A stretch of 64,000 nucleotides of DNA, taken from the NCBI GenBank assembly GCA_050084985.1, contig JBITNC010000001.1:42656001-42720000 (forward strand), read 5' to 3'. A program made the position numbers and the translations under genes. This document shows positions 43,927 to 55,300 of the stretch, piece after piece; within the stretch, counting starts at the first letter, position 1, and each line of letters begins with the position of its first letter. The stretch comes from Nageia nagi. Its lineage: Eukaryota; Pinophyta. Below the pieces are notes generated by a model. The model was not told the origin of the DNA. It did no database searches and was given only the letters and a program-made list of their open reading frames with translations.

Positions 43927-46041
43927 TGTATGAAATGGGTAAGCATCATCGCCTATGGAATAGTTTTCATAATCCAATTTGCTAACTATAGGTAGTATGA
44001 AAACTAGTTACTCTCACCTGGTAACTATAGTTTTATTGCTACTATTCTCATTTGACGAACTATCAAGGATATGAGATACTAGCTTACCCATATCTATTGG
44101 TTAGGCTCACCATGGAGTCTGACATCCCCATGCACACATCTTGGGGAGCCATGGGTATTGGAATAATACCCTTAAGTGGATTGTATAGTCTAATAAATTT
44201 TAAGAAAGATTAGATAAAGAATATTCCCAATCTAACATTCCTAGATATAATTGATCCTGGATCAATTATTAGGTTTCTCATGGTTTCATGCTTACATTTA
44301 AGCATTAAGATATCATTCTAATCTATTTACTTTCAATAAAACTAACTTTCATATTTTAAAACATGTTTGATAAATAGAGAATTAATTTTATCAAACATGT
44401 ATAAGAAGTTTCAAACAAACTTGTTTAGGAAGCTATGAAAGAATATTCAATAGTACTTTGCTATAATTATTATGTATGCATGATGCAATGTAAATAATTT
44501 TACTTTAAAAATTGCCTCACATGTTGAAGAATAATAATAAACCTAAGTTATCGCTAAAGATGACTACTTCTAATAAAGAATTACGGTGTAAGGTATGACA
44601 TTATCATGGAATATTCTTTTGGTATGTCATTTAGTGAGCTTACAATAACAAATATTTGACTAAGTAATCTTTGTCCTTATCGATTAGTTAATCCATAATT
44701 TCTTATCTTGTTTTATTATAGCTTTTTGGTGAACTTTATGATAGGATTGAAGTCTACATTACCCATTCATTTTTCTTCTAGGCTTTTATCATTTAATTTA
44801 GATATATTTAAGGATCATCTATGACTTTATAATTCTACTTTCATCACTTTTAAATAATTATTTAAATCTTATATATATATATCTTCTCAAATACAACACC
44901 ATCATTAATAATATATATATATATATCTCTCAAATACAACACCATCATTAATGTTTATTGTCATTGGGAGACATTCATTATTTCACATCCCATGCTTTTT
45001 TATCAATTATTCCCAAGAATGTATCTAATTTAATGTTTGATCTACCTATGTTTTATAGTAAGGTTCCTCATTTAACCTTATATGTTTTTACTACATGTAA
45101 CATTTACTACAGTGCATCAAGTAATTATCCTCATTTAAAGATATTATAGATCTTATTCCATTAATTTCCCAAGATATCATTGATAGTCATACAAATAATT
45201 ATATATATATTCAAGAACATAACATAGGTTGAAATAGATCAAAACTTAATTTTGGATTATTAGAATAAGTTACATAAGGTCACTAGGCTATCCTCTTTGA
45301 TACCTAGATTATCACCTATTTACATCCAATTGGCAATGCTTATACATCAATAGGTAATAGCATCATTACATACCTTGAGTTGTTACATGATGATATTAAT
45401 TTACAATGAGTTAAGGTAACCCTATTTATACATCTCAATGTATGAAACACTTAATTATATGAGGATTCCCTTACAATTATCAAAGAGTGGTTACATCATA
45501 GCATTGTCAAGATTTGGTCTAGAAGGTCTTCAATACATATTCATCCTCTTAGTGTAGTTACTTGCCATTTTCACCTTCCATGCTCCTCCTAAGGATCCAA
45601 GATTGATCGATTTTGGGTACTAAGAAAATCTTGTGAGTATTGAGGATCAAGATATCCCTTTTTATTGACCAGAATACATCTTATGCTAAATGTATTATAA
45701 ATTCATTTCCAACAATTCAAATACCCTTCCTATGGACCTCAAGAGATTTTATGTTCTCTCTAGATTGACCTCCCTTCCTTGGTTTAGGGTAACATTACAA
45801 CTTAATCATAATTTCACATTCATCATATTCGATAGTACTAATACCATTCTAGGATCCTTTAATTAGATATGCTTTTCCCACTAAATAGTAGTATTATTCA
45901 ATGAGCCATTTTCTTGATTTTTATATAATACTACCAAGTGAAATTCAATCTTGAATATGTAATTCATAATTTGTTTATACTAAACTCAAATACAATTTCC
46001 TAAATAATTATTATTAAATCCATATTGAATCAATCTTTTAA
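43927..46041 (+). repeat. family B repeat, right part
   Basis: Continues from ATGAAATGGGTAAGCATCAT as in 17050 onward and follows 17050-18990 in order (GGGGAGCCATGGGTATTGG at 44142, GATGACTACTTCTAATAA at 44557, ATGTATTATAAATTCATTTC at 45688). A TA-rich 46-bp duplication with CAAATACAACACCATCATTA lies at about 44870-44955. Truncated at 46041 by inverse family A sequence. Confidence 0.8.
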
Positions 46042-46244
46042 ATATAAAATTGAATAATGGAGGAAAGGTGAACTCTTTGCTCCATTGAACCCAAAAGCAT
46101 ATCAAAGTGAGAGATGTCTCTTTTTTCTTAAGGTTCCCAAGAACTTATAGCCAAAGGTTGATATAATATATCCAAGAAATGTGACTATTCATCCAACTCA
46201 TATATATTTTTTTGTGAGGTATAGTAGTTTTATTTTTTTGTGGT
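46042..46244 (-). repeat. family A LTR fragment, left arm of an inverted pair
   Basis: Inverse of 46289-46486, about 200 bp, including the complement of the LTR promoter segment (CTTATAGCCAAAGGTTGAT, with TATA altered). Only about 44 bp separate the arms, so this stretch could fold into a long hairpin. Confidence 0.85.
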
Positions 46245-46288
46245 GCATTTTGGTTCCTAACACTTGAAAATAAAATTGCCTATGTCCT

Positions 46289-47180
46289 ACCACAAGAAAA
46301 TAAAACTTCTACACCTCACAAATAAAATATATGAGTTGGATGAAAAGTTACATTTCTTGGGTATATTATATCAACCTTTGGCTATAAATACTTGGGAACC
46401 TTAAGGAAAAAAAGATTTCTCACTTGATATGCTTCGGGTCTTGTGGAGCAAGCAGTTCACCTTTCCTTCATTATTCAATTTCATATCCCAGGTGCATTTC
46501 TAGCAATTTAGCCCCTACTACTAAATGTTTAGTCAAAATCCTTGGTATTATTTGAAAAGTTTTAGGGTTGTGTGAGATATGAAGTGCTATGTATGAGTTA
46601 ATAAGGTTCTTGTTATTTTGAATGTACACCAATTGAATGATATAATAATGGCATAATGTATGAGTTAATAAGGTTCTTGTTATTTTGAATGTACACCAAT
46701 TGAATGATATAATAATGGCATAATATCCTTGCATATGAATATAGAGTATACCTTATCTATATATGCTTAGAGAATGGAGTAAACAAATTATTTAATATTT
46801 CTTATTTTGTTTTGAATGATAGTCATGGGTGTGATATTTTAAACTTAATACTAGCTAAGTTGGTATATTTTTTCCACTTCCATATGACGATATCTAGACA
46901 AGGGAGGGAAATAGATAACAAAAATTTTATTATTATTTGTGTGGATCAAATTGAAGACTTGTATTAATAAGGTATTATAAAAATGTCTAATTGGTCCTTG
47001 TGTTAGTATTTGAAAATATGCATCCATTGTATTTTGTCAAGCGATTTTCAAACCCTTTGTAATCTCCATGTTTCACCTTCCTATCAATTGCCTTTGTTGA
47101 GAAACCATTTTTATTTACCTGATTTTACTTGGAGGCTCATGTGAGGGGAATGATGGCAAAAGTTTGCAGAGTTTAACTAT
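46289..47180 (+). repeat. family A LTR, right arm and continuation
   Basis: CCACAAGAAAATAAAACTTC, then TATA at 46383-46390, CTCACTTGATATGC, TAGCAATTTAGCCCCTAC and onward, collinear with 6780-7590. It begins inside the LTR; the upstream start is missing. Confidence 0.8.
46591..46724 (+). repeat. perfect 67-bp tandem duplication in family A LTR
   Basis: GTATGAGTTAATAAGGTTC starts at 46591 and again at 46658; both 67-bp units are identical. The equivalent region near 7099 has a single copy, so the duplication is recent and local. Confidence 0.9.
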
Positions 47181-48050
47181 AACTTACCAAATAAATGTTC
47201 GACTCCTCCATCATATCTATTTTTGTGCATAGTTTGTATGTGATGGTATTTCAATGAGGTATTCGTAAATAATTTCAAACCCTTTCATTATATCTATTTG
47301 TGCCTATTCTATGTGCTTCATTAGCCTATATTTGAATGAGGTATTTGCCACTAATTCGTAGACTCCATCATTATACATGTTTGTGCATATTCTATGATCA
47401 TTGTGTTTTAATAAACTACTTATTTTGTGCCTATTATGTGATGTATTTTGATGAGATATTTGCCAAACTAATTCTAGACTCATTTAATGTATCTATTTCA
47501 TACACATGTTGTGATCATTACATCCCATGAAGCTGCATTTTGATGATGCATTTTGTCAAAAATTCTTAGGACCTTCAATATAAGTTTATTGAGCATACCA
47601 TGTGATTATTAATGGTATTTTTTCTTAAACCATTCATATACACTATCAACTAATCCATTTGACTACATTTGATGAGGCATTTTGTCAAACAATTCATAGG
47701 CCTTCTAACATGGTGGCTCATAAGATAATGTTTTGAAGAAACTAATTGTCTTGACTACATTTGATGAGGCATTTTGTCAAACAATTAATAAGCCTTCTAA
47801 CATGGTGGCTCATAAGATAATTTTGAAGAGCATTCTATTAAATAATTCACAAAACCTCAAATGTACATGTTTAGTGCAAACCACACAAAATTTTCTTGTA
47901 TTTTGTTGAAGCAATTTGCTAAATGCATCCATTACAATTCCAACATATCTATTTTACAAATACGATGCAACTAATGTAATATATGAATTCTACATTTTGT
48001 AAGGCATTACATTAAATGAATTCATTAGGTCCCTTTTAATGTATCTTTTA
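47181..48050 (+). repeat. degenerate ~90-bp tandem array, with a 92-bp near-duplicate pair
   Basis: Same array as 7590-8660. Blocks starting GACTACATTTGATGAGGCAT at 47661 and 47753 are 92 bp apart and very similar, giving the best estimate of the unit length. Ends where B sequence starts near 48051. Confidence 0.75.
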
Positions 48051-49020
48051 AGCATATTAGAGATCTTATTCCATTTAATTCTTAAGATATCATTGATAGT
48101 ATAAAATATCATTATATATATATATATATATTTCAAGACATAACATAGGTTGAAATAGATCAAACTTAATTTTGGATTATCACAATAAGTTACTTAAGGT
48201 CACTAGGTTATCCTCTTTGATGCCTAGATTATCACCTATTTACATCCAATTGCCAATGCTTATACATTAATGGGTAATAGCATCATTCCATACCTTTAGG
48301 TGTTACATGATGATATTATTTACAATGAGTTAAGGTAACCCTATTTATACATCTTAATTATGAAACACTTAATTACATGAGGGTTCCCTTACAATTATGA
48401 GAGTAGTTACATCATAGCATTGTCAAGATTTGGTCTAGAAGGTATTCAATACATATTCTTCCTCTTGGTGTAGTTACTTGCCATATTCACCTTCCATGCT
48501 CCTCCCAAGGATCCAAGATTCATTGTTTTGAGTATTAAGAAAAGCTTATGAATATTGAGGATTAGGATAAACCCTTTTTATTGACCAAAATACATCTTAC
48601 ACTAAATGTATCATAAATTCATTTTCAACAATTCAAATACCCTTCTTATGGACCTTAGGAGGTTTTATGTTCTCTCTAGAATGACCTCCCTTCCTTGATC
48701 TTAGGGTAACATTACAACTTAATCAAAATTTCACATTCATCAAATTTATATTACTAATACCATTCTAGGTTCTTTTAATTAGACATGCTTTTCCATTAAA
48801 TAATAGTATTATTCAATAAGCATTTTCTTGATTTCCTATACTATTGTAAAGTGAACTCCATTATTGAATATGGAATTCATAATTTGTTATAGTACTAAAC
48901 TCAAATACAATTCCTCAAGAATTATTGTCAAATCTACATTTAACCAATATTTTAAATTTCACTTATTGTAAATCTTCAATTGAATAGAATATGTATGGCA
49001 TTGTCATAATGGGAGGTACC
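48051..49020 (+). repeat. family B repeat, 3' part
   Basis: Corresponds to 18065-19030 in order (ATTAGAGATCTTATTCC, TTACATGATGATATTATTTAC, TCATAATGGGAGGTACC). The 5' two-thirds of the unit are missing. Confidence 0.8.
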
Positions 49021-50095
49021 TTAATTTTTTGATGAAATGCATCACCAAAACATAGTCCTCATGGTGTGAAATGATCACATGATATAAAAATGTATACATT
49101 GAAAGGACCGATGATTATTCTTAAAAAATGCTTCATTAATATACACTCATGGTTTGCAATGATCATAGTATACATATACAATTGGATACGTTGGGAGGAC
49201 TCCGTATTAAAAAAAAAATGCATTGACTTATAGGATTTTATAGAATGACTTGTTGAAAAGCTCTATAATTCATTTGATAAACTTCTCATCCAAATATATA
49301 AAATATAAATGTGTAATTGCTACCCAACTAGACAATTAGAAGGGTTTGTGTATTGTTTGACCAAGTGACTCATTGTAATGTAGTACCATGGGTGCAACAG
49401 ATGCCAGATGTACATAGAATACATACACTAGAAAACCATCAAGTTGTTTGATAAAATCACCATCAAAGTGCAGTCTTTGGATGCAATGTATATAGAATAT
49501 TCATAAATTTAAATGTTGAGAACTTCTACAAATTATTCAACATAGTGCCTTACCAAGTAGTTTCATCGAAAACCCAATGGTAATAGGGCATGCTGAACAT
49601 GGATATACTAGAAGTTTTATAAGATGTTTATAAATGTACCTCATTATAACATAGTATCCATAGTGTATGATTGATATATATGCATAAAATATTGTAAGGG
49701 CCTATGAGTTATTTGATAAGAAAACACATAGAGGCACAACCTTATGGATGAAATGAATGTATAACATACATAGTTTGATGCATTGGAAGGGCCAATAAGA
49801 TGTATAAAATCTCACAATGTAAGCATGGATATGACATGCTTGGGGGGAGGGGCCAACAAAGCATATATATCATAGAGCTTCATGAAAGCCCAAACTATGG
49901 GTATATCAAAAGTGATATACCTATAGAACCAATGCATAGAAATACCAGCAAACAATCTAAAATTTACTTTCTATTATCCTTCCTTTCATCTAGTTGAACA
50001 ATAGAAGCAGCTCAATAACCATGGAATAGAAAGGGTATGCCAAGGATCTATTATGGAAGCTCTAGGGGAAGATACAAACATCCATTGATGCAAGG
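49021..50095 (-). repeat. degenerate ~90-bp tandem array and flank, inverse orientation
   Basis: Collinear with 26020-27060: ATGATCACATGATATAAAAATG (49074), AGTGACTCATTGTAATGTAG (49365), GGGCATGCTGAACATGG (49588) and GGGGGGAGG (49841). The 65-codon ORF at 49800-49997 lies within it and has no independent support. Confidence 0.75.
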
Positions 50096-50663
50096 AATAT
50101 TCCAACTATTTGAATTTCAATTTTCACTAAGAAATTTTAGTAAATTTAGGTGAAAATAAAAGTTTAGAGTTAAAAAAGATTATTTGTCATTTTATAAAGG
50201 TTGCAAGGTTATTTTATGGTTTTGAAAAAATAATAGAGAATTAATCTCCATACAACTTGTTTTCTTATGTTAGGTGTATGAAATTATTGGAAATATTTTG
50301 TATTCTAATATGAAGTGTCCAAATTATTTTGTAGGATATAACACTTGCAAATAAAATTGTCTAAGTCCTACTACTAAAAATAAAACTCCTACACCTCACA
50401 AACAAAAATATATAAGTTGGATGAATAGTCACATTTCTTGGATATATTATATTAACCTTTGGCTATAAATACTAAGGAACCTTAAGGAAAAAGAGAAATA
50501 TCTCACTTTGATATGCTTTGGATCCTGTAGAGCAAGGAGTTCACCTTTCCTCCATTATTAAATTTTTTCTAGGTGTTTTTCTAGCAATTTAGTCCCTACT
50601 TGTAAATGCTTAGTCAAAAATCTTGAGTTTTATTTGAAATTTTTTTGGATTGTTTGAGATATG
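50096..50663 (+). repeat. family A LTR fragment
   Basis: Includes the upstream segment absent from 6612 (AGGAATATTCCAACTATTTG, ATTATTTGTCATTTTATAAAGG), TATA at 50464-50471 and TAGCAATTTAGTCCCTAC. Cut at GAGATAT (50663), where a TGTAGACACCC sequence begins. Confidence 0.8.
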
Positions 50664-51516
50664 TGTAGACACCCAAAAATGACCCTTCTTTTGATAAATA
50701 AAAGGACTAAAAATTTAAAGTAAATAAAGAAGTTTACTATAGTCTTCCAAATTCTAGTGCTTGACACCTGGACATCGATGACTAACACCAATTGCTAGCA
50801 TTTAGTACTTGAATGTTGGCAATTTTGAAGTTGGTAAAAGCAAAATAAAAATGGCAACATCTAAAGCATCTTGGTAAGAAAGTAAAGGATGACAGATGAC
50901 TTGTCATACATCCCATGCATCCCCATTTTGGATGAAAGCCATGGTAAAGTTGGGTAGGCTTTTCTATCTAGATTTTTGTCTAAAAATTGGAAACTTTGCT
51001 TATTTCTAAAATTATAAATAAAACCTTCAAAAATGAAGCAAATGGAATTAGTTTGAATGCAAATTTACTCTATTGAAAATACATCTAGGTTTTATTAAGT
51101 TAGATGCATTATTGTTCTACATTTTATATGCTTGTTTATGCTCAATTTATGCTAATTTTATGATATGACTATGTATGTTTGATGTATTTTCTATTTGCAT
51201 GTTGCAAGGTCCACAAGCATAGAGTAGTTGAAATGATCAGAGAATGTCTTAAAGAGTTGAAGAAAATGAAGAGATCCAAATTATTTTTTATAGGTTTTAG
51301 AAAATAATCTTCAAAGCTTGCAAACATCGAAATGAGGCCTATGAAGGCCTTAACATTATTTTGTAAACAAGCACTTTTGCAAGATAATGAATTGAAATAG
51401 ATTCATCATTTGTAATCATTTGACGTCTACTCAAGAGTAATAAAGAAAAATGTTAGTTGTAACATATCTTGTCTTGTTTGCTAATAGGGTTACTTTTTAA
51501 GTACGATATTCTAACA
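50664..51516 (+). repeat. candidate Tat-type LTR inserted in family A sequence
   Basis: Starts TGTAGACACCCAAAAATGAC, close to the Tat LTR start at 31998 (TGTAGACACTTCAAAATGAA), and interrupts an A LTR at GAGATAT. A TATA-like TTATAAATAAAA lies near 51013. The proposed end CTAACA (51516) is weak, and no pol sequence follows; the rest of the LTR is unlike the 31998 LTR. Confidence 0.45.
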
Positions 51517-52740
51517 GTATAAGGAGGGCCCCTTGCATGCAAACAACATCAATGATGAGATACAATGGGTTTTTTCCATGTTTTTTATATGTATTTTTTT
51601 GTTTGTATCATGTGGTAGCAAAACCAATCTTTTTTATGTTCTATATTTTTCCAAGCTTGAGTTGTAGAAACATTAGCAATTGAGTATTAGACTCCAAAGA
51701 TTGGATTAATGACTCTATCAAAGTGCCAACAACTATTAGTAGAAGGTTAAATTTTTTATTCTCATCAATTTTGTAAGTATAGCTTAGGAATTAAAATTGA
51801 GGATGATAAATGAACGCCTTATTTGTGATCCTTATGCTCAGAATGCATGTAGGGGAGGTTATTGTATATCACTAATAACATGCATTATTTTTTATGTTTA
51901 TTTGATAAATTTCTAAAGTTTATTTATTACTTCTCTATTTTGGAAGGGATCGTACAAAAAAATAAACTCACTCAATATTTTTCTATCCTATACACCTATG
52001 CTCTCCCTTTGCATTGAATAATGATCTAGGTGAATAGAATGGATGAGATAGAAAAAGGATAAATGAACTTTTATTTTTTCACTTCATCATATTAAAATGG
52101 TAAATGAATTTACACTAAGTTACTTCCACACTTGGAAGGAGTAATTAATCATCATTAAATCTAGAATAAATATAAGGTGAATTTACTAGGTTTAAAATAG
52201 ATTAAGATACACTAAATTGGTTAATGAATTTGGTGGTTATTCTCTACACATTAATACTCTTGCTTGTCTGCCTTACCATGCTAAGAGGTGGTTGAAGGAT
52301 TTGACTAGTAATGAAGGGAAATAAACCTATATTAAAGGAAATTTACTCACATTAATGACTTCCTACTTATCTACCTTACCATGTCGAGAGGTAGTTGAAG
52401 TATTTTGACTCATAAGAAGAGGTAATAAACCACATTTTTAATATTTCCTTTGGTGAATGAACCTCATTAAAAGGTAATAAATCTCTTGGGTATCTAGATT
52501 AACTTACACATTAATTAAAATATTGTTTGAATCACATTAAACAATTTTAATTAATGGATATGTATGATTGAGAGGGTTAGAAATTACACTTATTAGTATT
52601 TTATTTTGATTAAATGCATAATCATGAGACCTTTTAAAAATGAACATCAATGAGTTGGAGGTTATTACCAATCATTGATTCTTATTCTCTAATATTCTTA
52701 TTGATAAAATATAACAAACCCTAGAGCCAAAACCTAAAGA
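51517..52740. other. unassigned region with a ~106-bp near-duplication
   Basis: CTGCCTTACCATGCTAAGAGG (52268) and CTACCTTACCATGTCGAGAGG (52374) begin similar blocks with TAGTTGAAG and AATAAACC. Otherwise no feature is supportable; it may be internal or flanking sequence of the candidate LTR. Confidence 0.4.
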
Positions 52741-53225
52741 TGAATATCGGGTTCATATGTTAGAAGTTGTTAAATTTAGGTAAAAATGAAAATTTAGAGG
52801 TTAAAGGATTATTTATTATTTTATGGAGGTTGCAAGGCTATTTTTGGGATTTGCAAAAATAATGAAGAATTCATCCCTACATAATTTCTTTTTTAATGTT
52901 AGGTATGTGAAATTATTTTGGTACCTAATGTGAGGTGTGCAAATTATTTTGTAGGATATAACGCTTGCAAACAAAATTGTCTAAGTCCTACCACAAAAAA
53001 ATAAAACTCCTACACCTCACAAACAAAAATATATGAGTTGGATGAATAGTCACATTTCTTGGATATATTATATCAACCTTTGGCTATAAATACTAGGGAA
53101 TCTTAAGGAAAAATACACACATCTCACTTTAATATGCTTTGGGTCCTATGAGAAAAGGATAACACTCCCTTCTCCATTTTCCAATTTTATATTCTAGGTA
53201 CTCTTTCTAGAGTTTAGACTATAGT
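52741..53225 (+). repeat. family A LTR fragment
   Basis: ATTTAGGTAAAAATGAAAAT, TATA at 53085-53092 and CTCACTTTAATATGCTTTGG follow the A consensus. Similarity fades after 53225 (TTTAGACTATAG). Confidence 0.8.
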
Positions 53226-54079
53226 TAAAAAGCTCTTAGTTTAATATATTTGATATAAGCATTTAATTGATGAATGATATTAAATTCATTTAGTAAATCA
53301 TGTGAATGTGTTGTATGTACATATTGGGAAAGAAACTAGTCAAGGAATTTATAAGAAATTATTAAAGAAGATCATGCGGAGAGTCCTAACATGTTTTCAT
53401 GTGTAAGAGATTCCTTTTCTAGCTATAGTGAGTATTATTTTTCCCTCTTGGTTATGCCTATCCATAAGCTCATGAACTTCTCAACTGTAACTATTTTTGA
53501 CGATATTATTTCTATATCATTCTCCTAGCATATTGTGAAGGCTTGTACCTTGTTGGATATTGTTGTGACTCTTAATTATTCTTAGAATGATTAATCTCAA
53601 CATGTGTCTTGTAAAAATATTGGTTATGAATGGAAAAATAGAGTCAAGTTTTGCAATGCATTAGGAAATTCCATCCATTGTATATTTGTAGAAAAATCAT
53701 CCTCCTCTGCTAATATGGTATGCTATCTATTTGATTCACGATAGCTTTTGTAGAAATTTTTAAAACATTATTGTCATTGGAATATACATTATATCTAGAA
53801 CGAGGTAGCAGATGGACAAATTGATGGGTATAGGATCAATTATTACAAGTCTTATGTAGAATCAAGTTTTACCAGGATATATTGATATTTTAACCTTGCA
53901 TTTTCCATTCATGAGAAAAACCTAATTTATTTCAATCTAAAATAATTTGGTAGCACTACATAGCCTTAGCATTGTAAAATTTTACTTATTTGTATGGTAT
54001 AAACCTTGAAAAATCTTTAAAGTGATTTCACTAGTAATTATATAACATTTTTTGAAAGCTGAAGTGTACCCAAAGGTAT
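53226..54079. other. no feature recognised
   Basis: A+T-rich DNA between an A LTR fragment and an array. It may belong to the same large repeat, but no boundary or coding trace is visible. Confidence 0.4.
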
Positions 54080-54850
54080 TTTGAAAAATAATTCACAAGT
54101 GCCTTTAATGTAATCCTTTTTTTGGGCATATAATGAGATCATTGTGATCCATAATATTGTAGATTCAATGACATAATTCGTAAAATAACTCACAAACCCT
54201 TTCAACATATTCTATGATCATTATGATCTAGGAGACTTCTTTCCAATGAGGCATTGTTAACAATTCCCTTCAATGTAGTTATTTTTCTCTTATCATGCAA
54301 TACATGATACTACAATTTGATGAGGTATTTTGTCAAATTATTAGCAAATCCCTTCAATGTATCTATTTTGGGCATTTCCTATGATTAGGGGAGTCTATGA
54401 GTCTAGATTTGATAAGGCATAGGTTATTTTAATATATCCATCTTGTGTATGTTTCGTAGTACATGAGATTGCAATTTGATGAGGCATTTTGTTAAATAAT
54501 TCAACTTATATGTTTAGTGCATTCGAAGAGGTATTTTATCAAACAATTCATAGGTCCGTTTAACATATCTATTTGTTCATAATATGCAGTACATATTACT
54601 AGATTTTTTTGGGGTATTTTGTCAAATAATTTATAGGTCCTTTTAATGTATCTATTTTAGGCATAACCGATGTTCAAAGCATTCCATAAGTCTACATTTT
54701 AATTAGGAATTTTGTCAAACATTCACAACTCCCTTAAACATATCTATTTGTTTACATTTTGATGAGGTATTTTATTCATAGATCTCTTCAAATGAATATG
54801 TTTCAACAAATTTTGATAAGGCATTTTGTCAAACAATTTATAGGTATTTG
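54080..54850 (+). repeat. degenerate ~90-bp tandem array
   Basis: Repeated 'TTTGATGAGGYATTTTGT' / 'CAAAYAATTYATAGGTCC' / 'TTTAATGTATCTATTTTGGGC' blocks, strongly diverged. Fourth plus- or minus-strand locus of this array besides 7590, 26020, 47181 and 49021. Confidence 0.7.
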
Positions 54851-55300
54851 TGATATATGATACTACATTGTTTATTTACCCCTTTATACATACAAGTGAA
54901 GTTTAAACATTTCTAAATGAGCTAGTTATTAATGCTAACTTTTCATCAATAAACATTTAAAAGAGAAAAATTTACTATTTATAATCATAGAGTACAAAGA
55001 AAAATGATTTTTGAACACATGGTTGTGATAGTTTTAGAATTTCATTAATTAGGAAGGATCTTGTTACATGAAAATGATTATACTACCCTAAAATGAGAAA
55101 ATGTTCATGATTGGATTATTATACAAAATTTTCTTTGATCATGATGTAATATGTCATATGTGTGAAATGATGATCTCAAAAATAGATAATGTAAATAGCA
55201 TTTATATTTGTGATTTTGCTCCAAAAATTATGAAGAGATTTAGTCTAAATCCTTTGAAGATTAAGAATGGAACTATGATTGCCATTTTCTAGATCAGAAT
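54851..55300. other. no feature recognised
   Basis: A+T-rich. A 63-codon open frame (55101-55292) has no recognisable motif. Confidence 0.4.
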
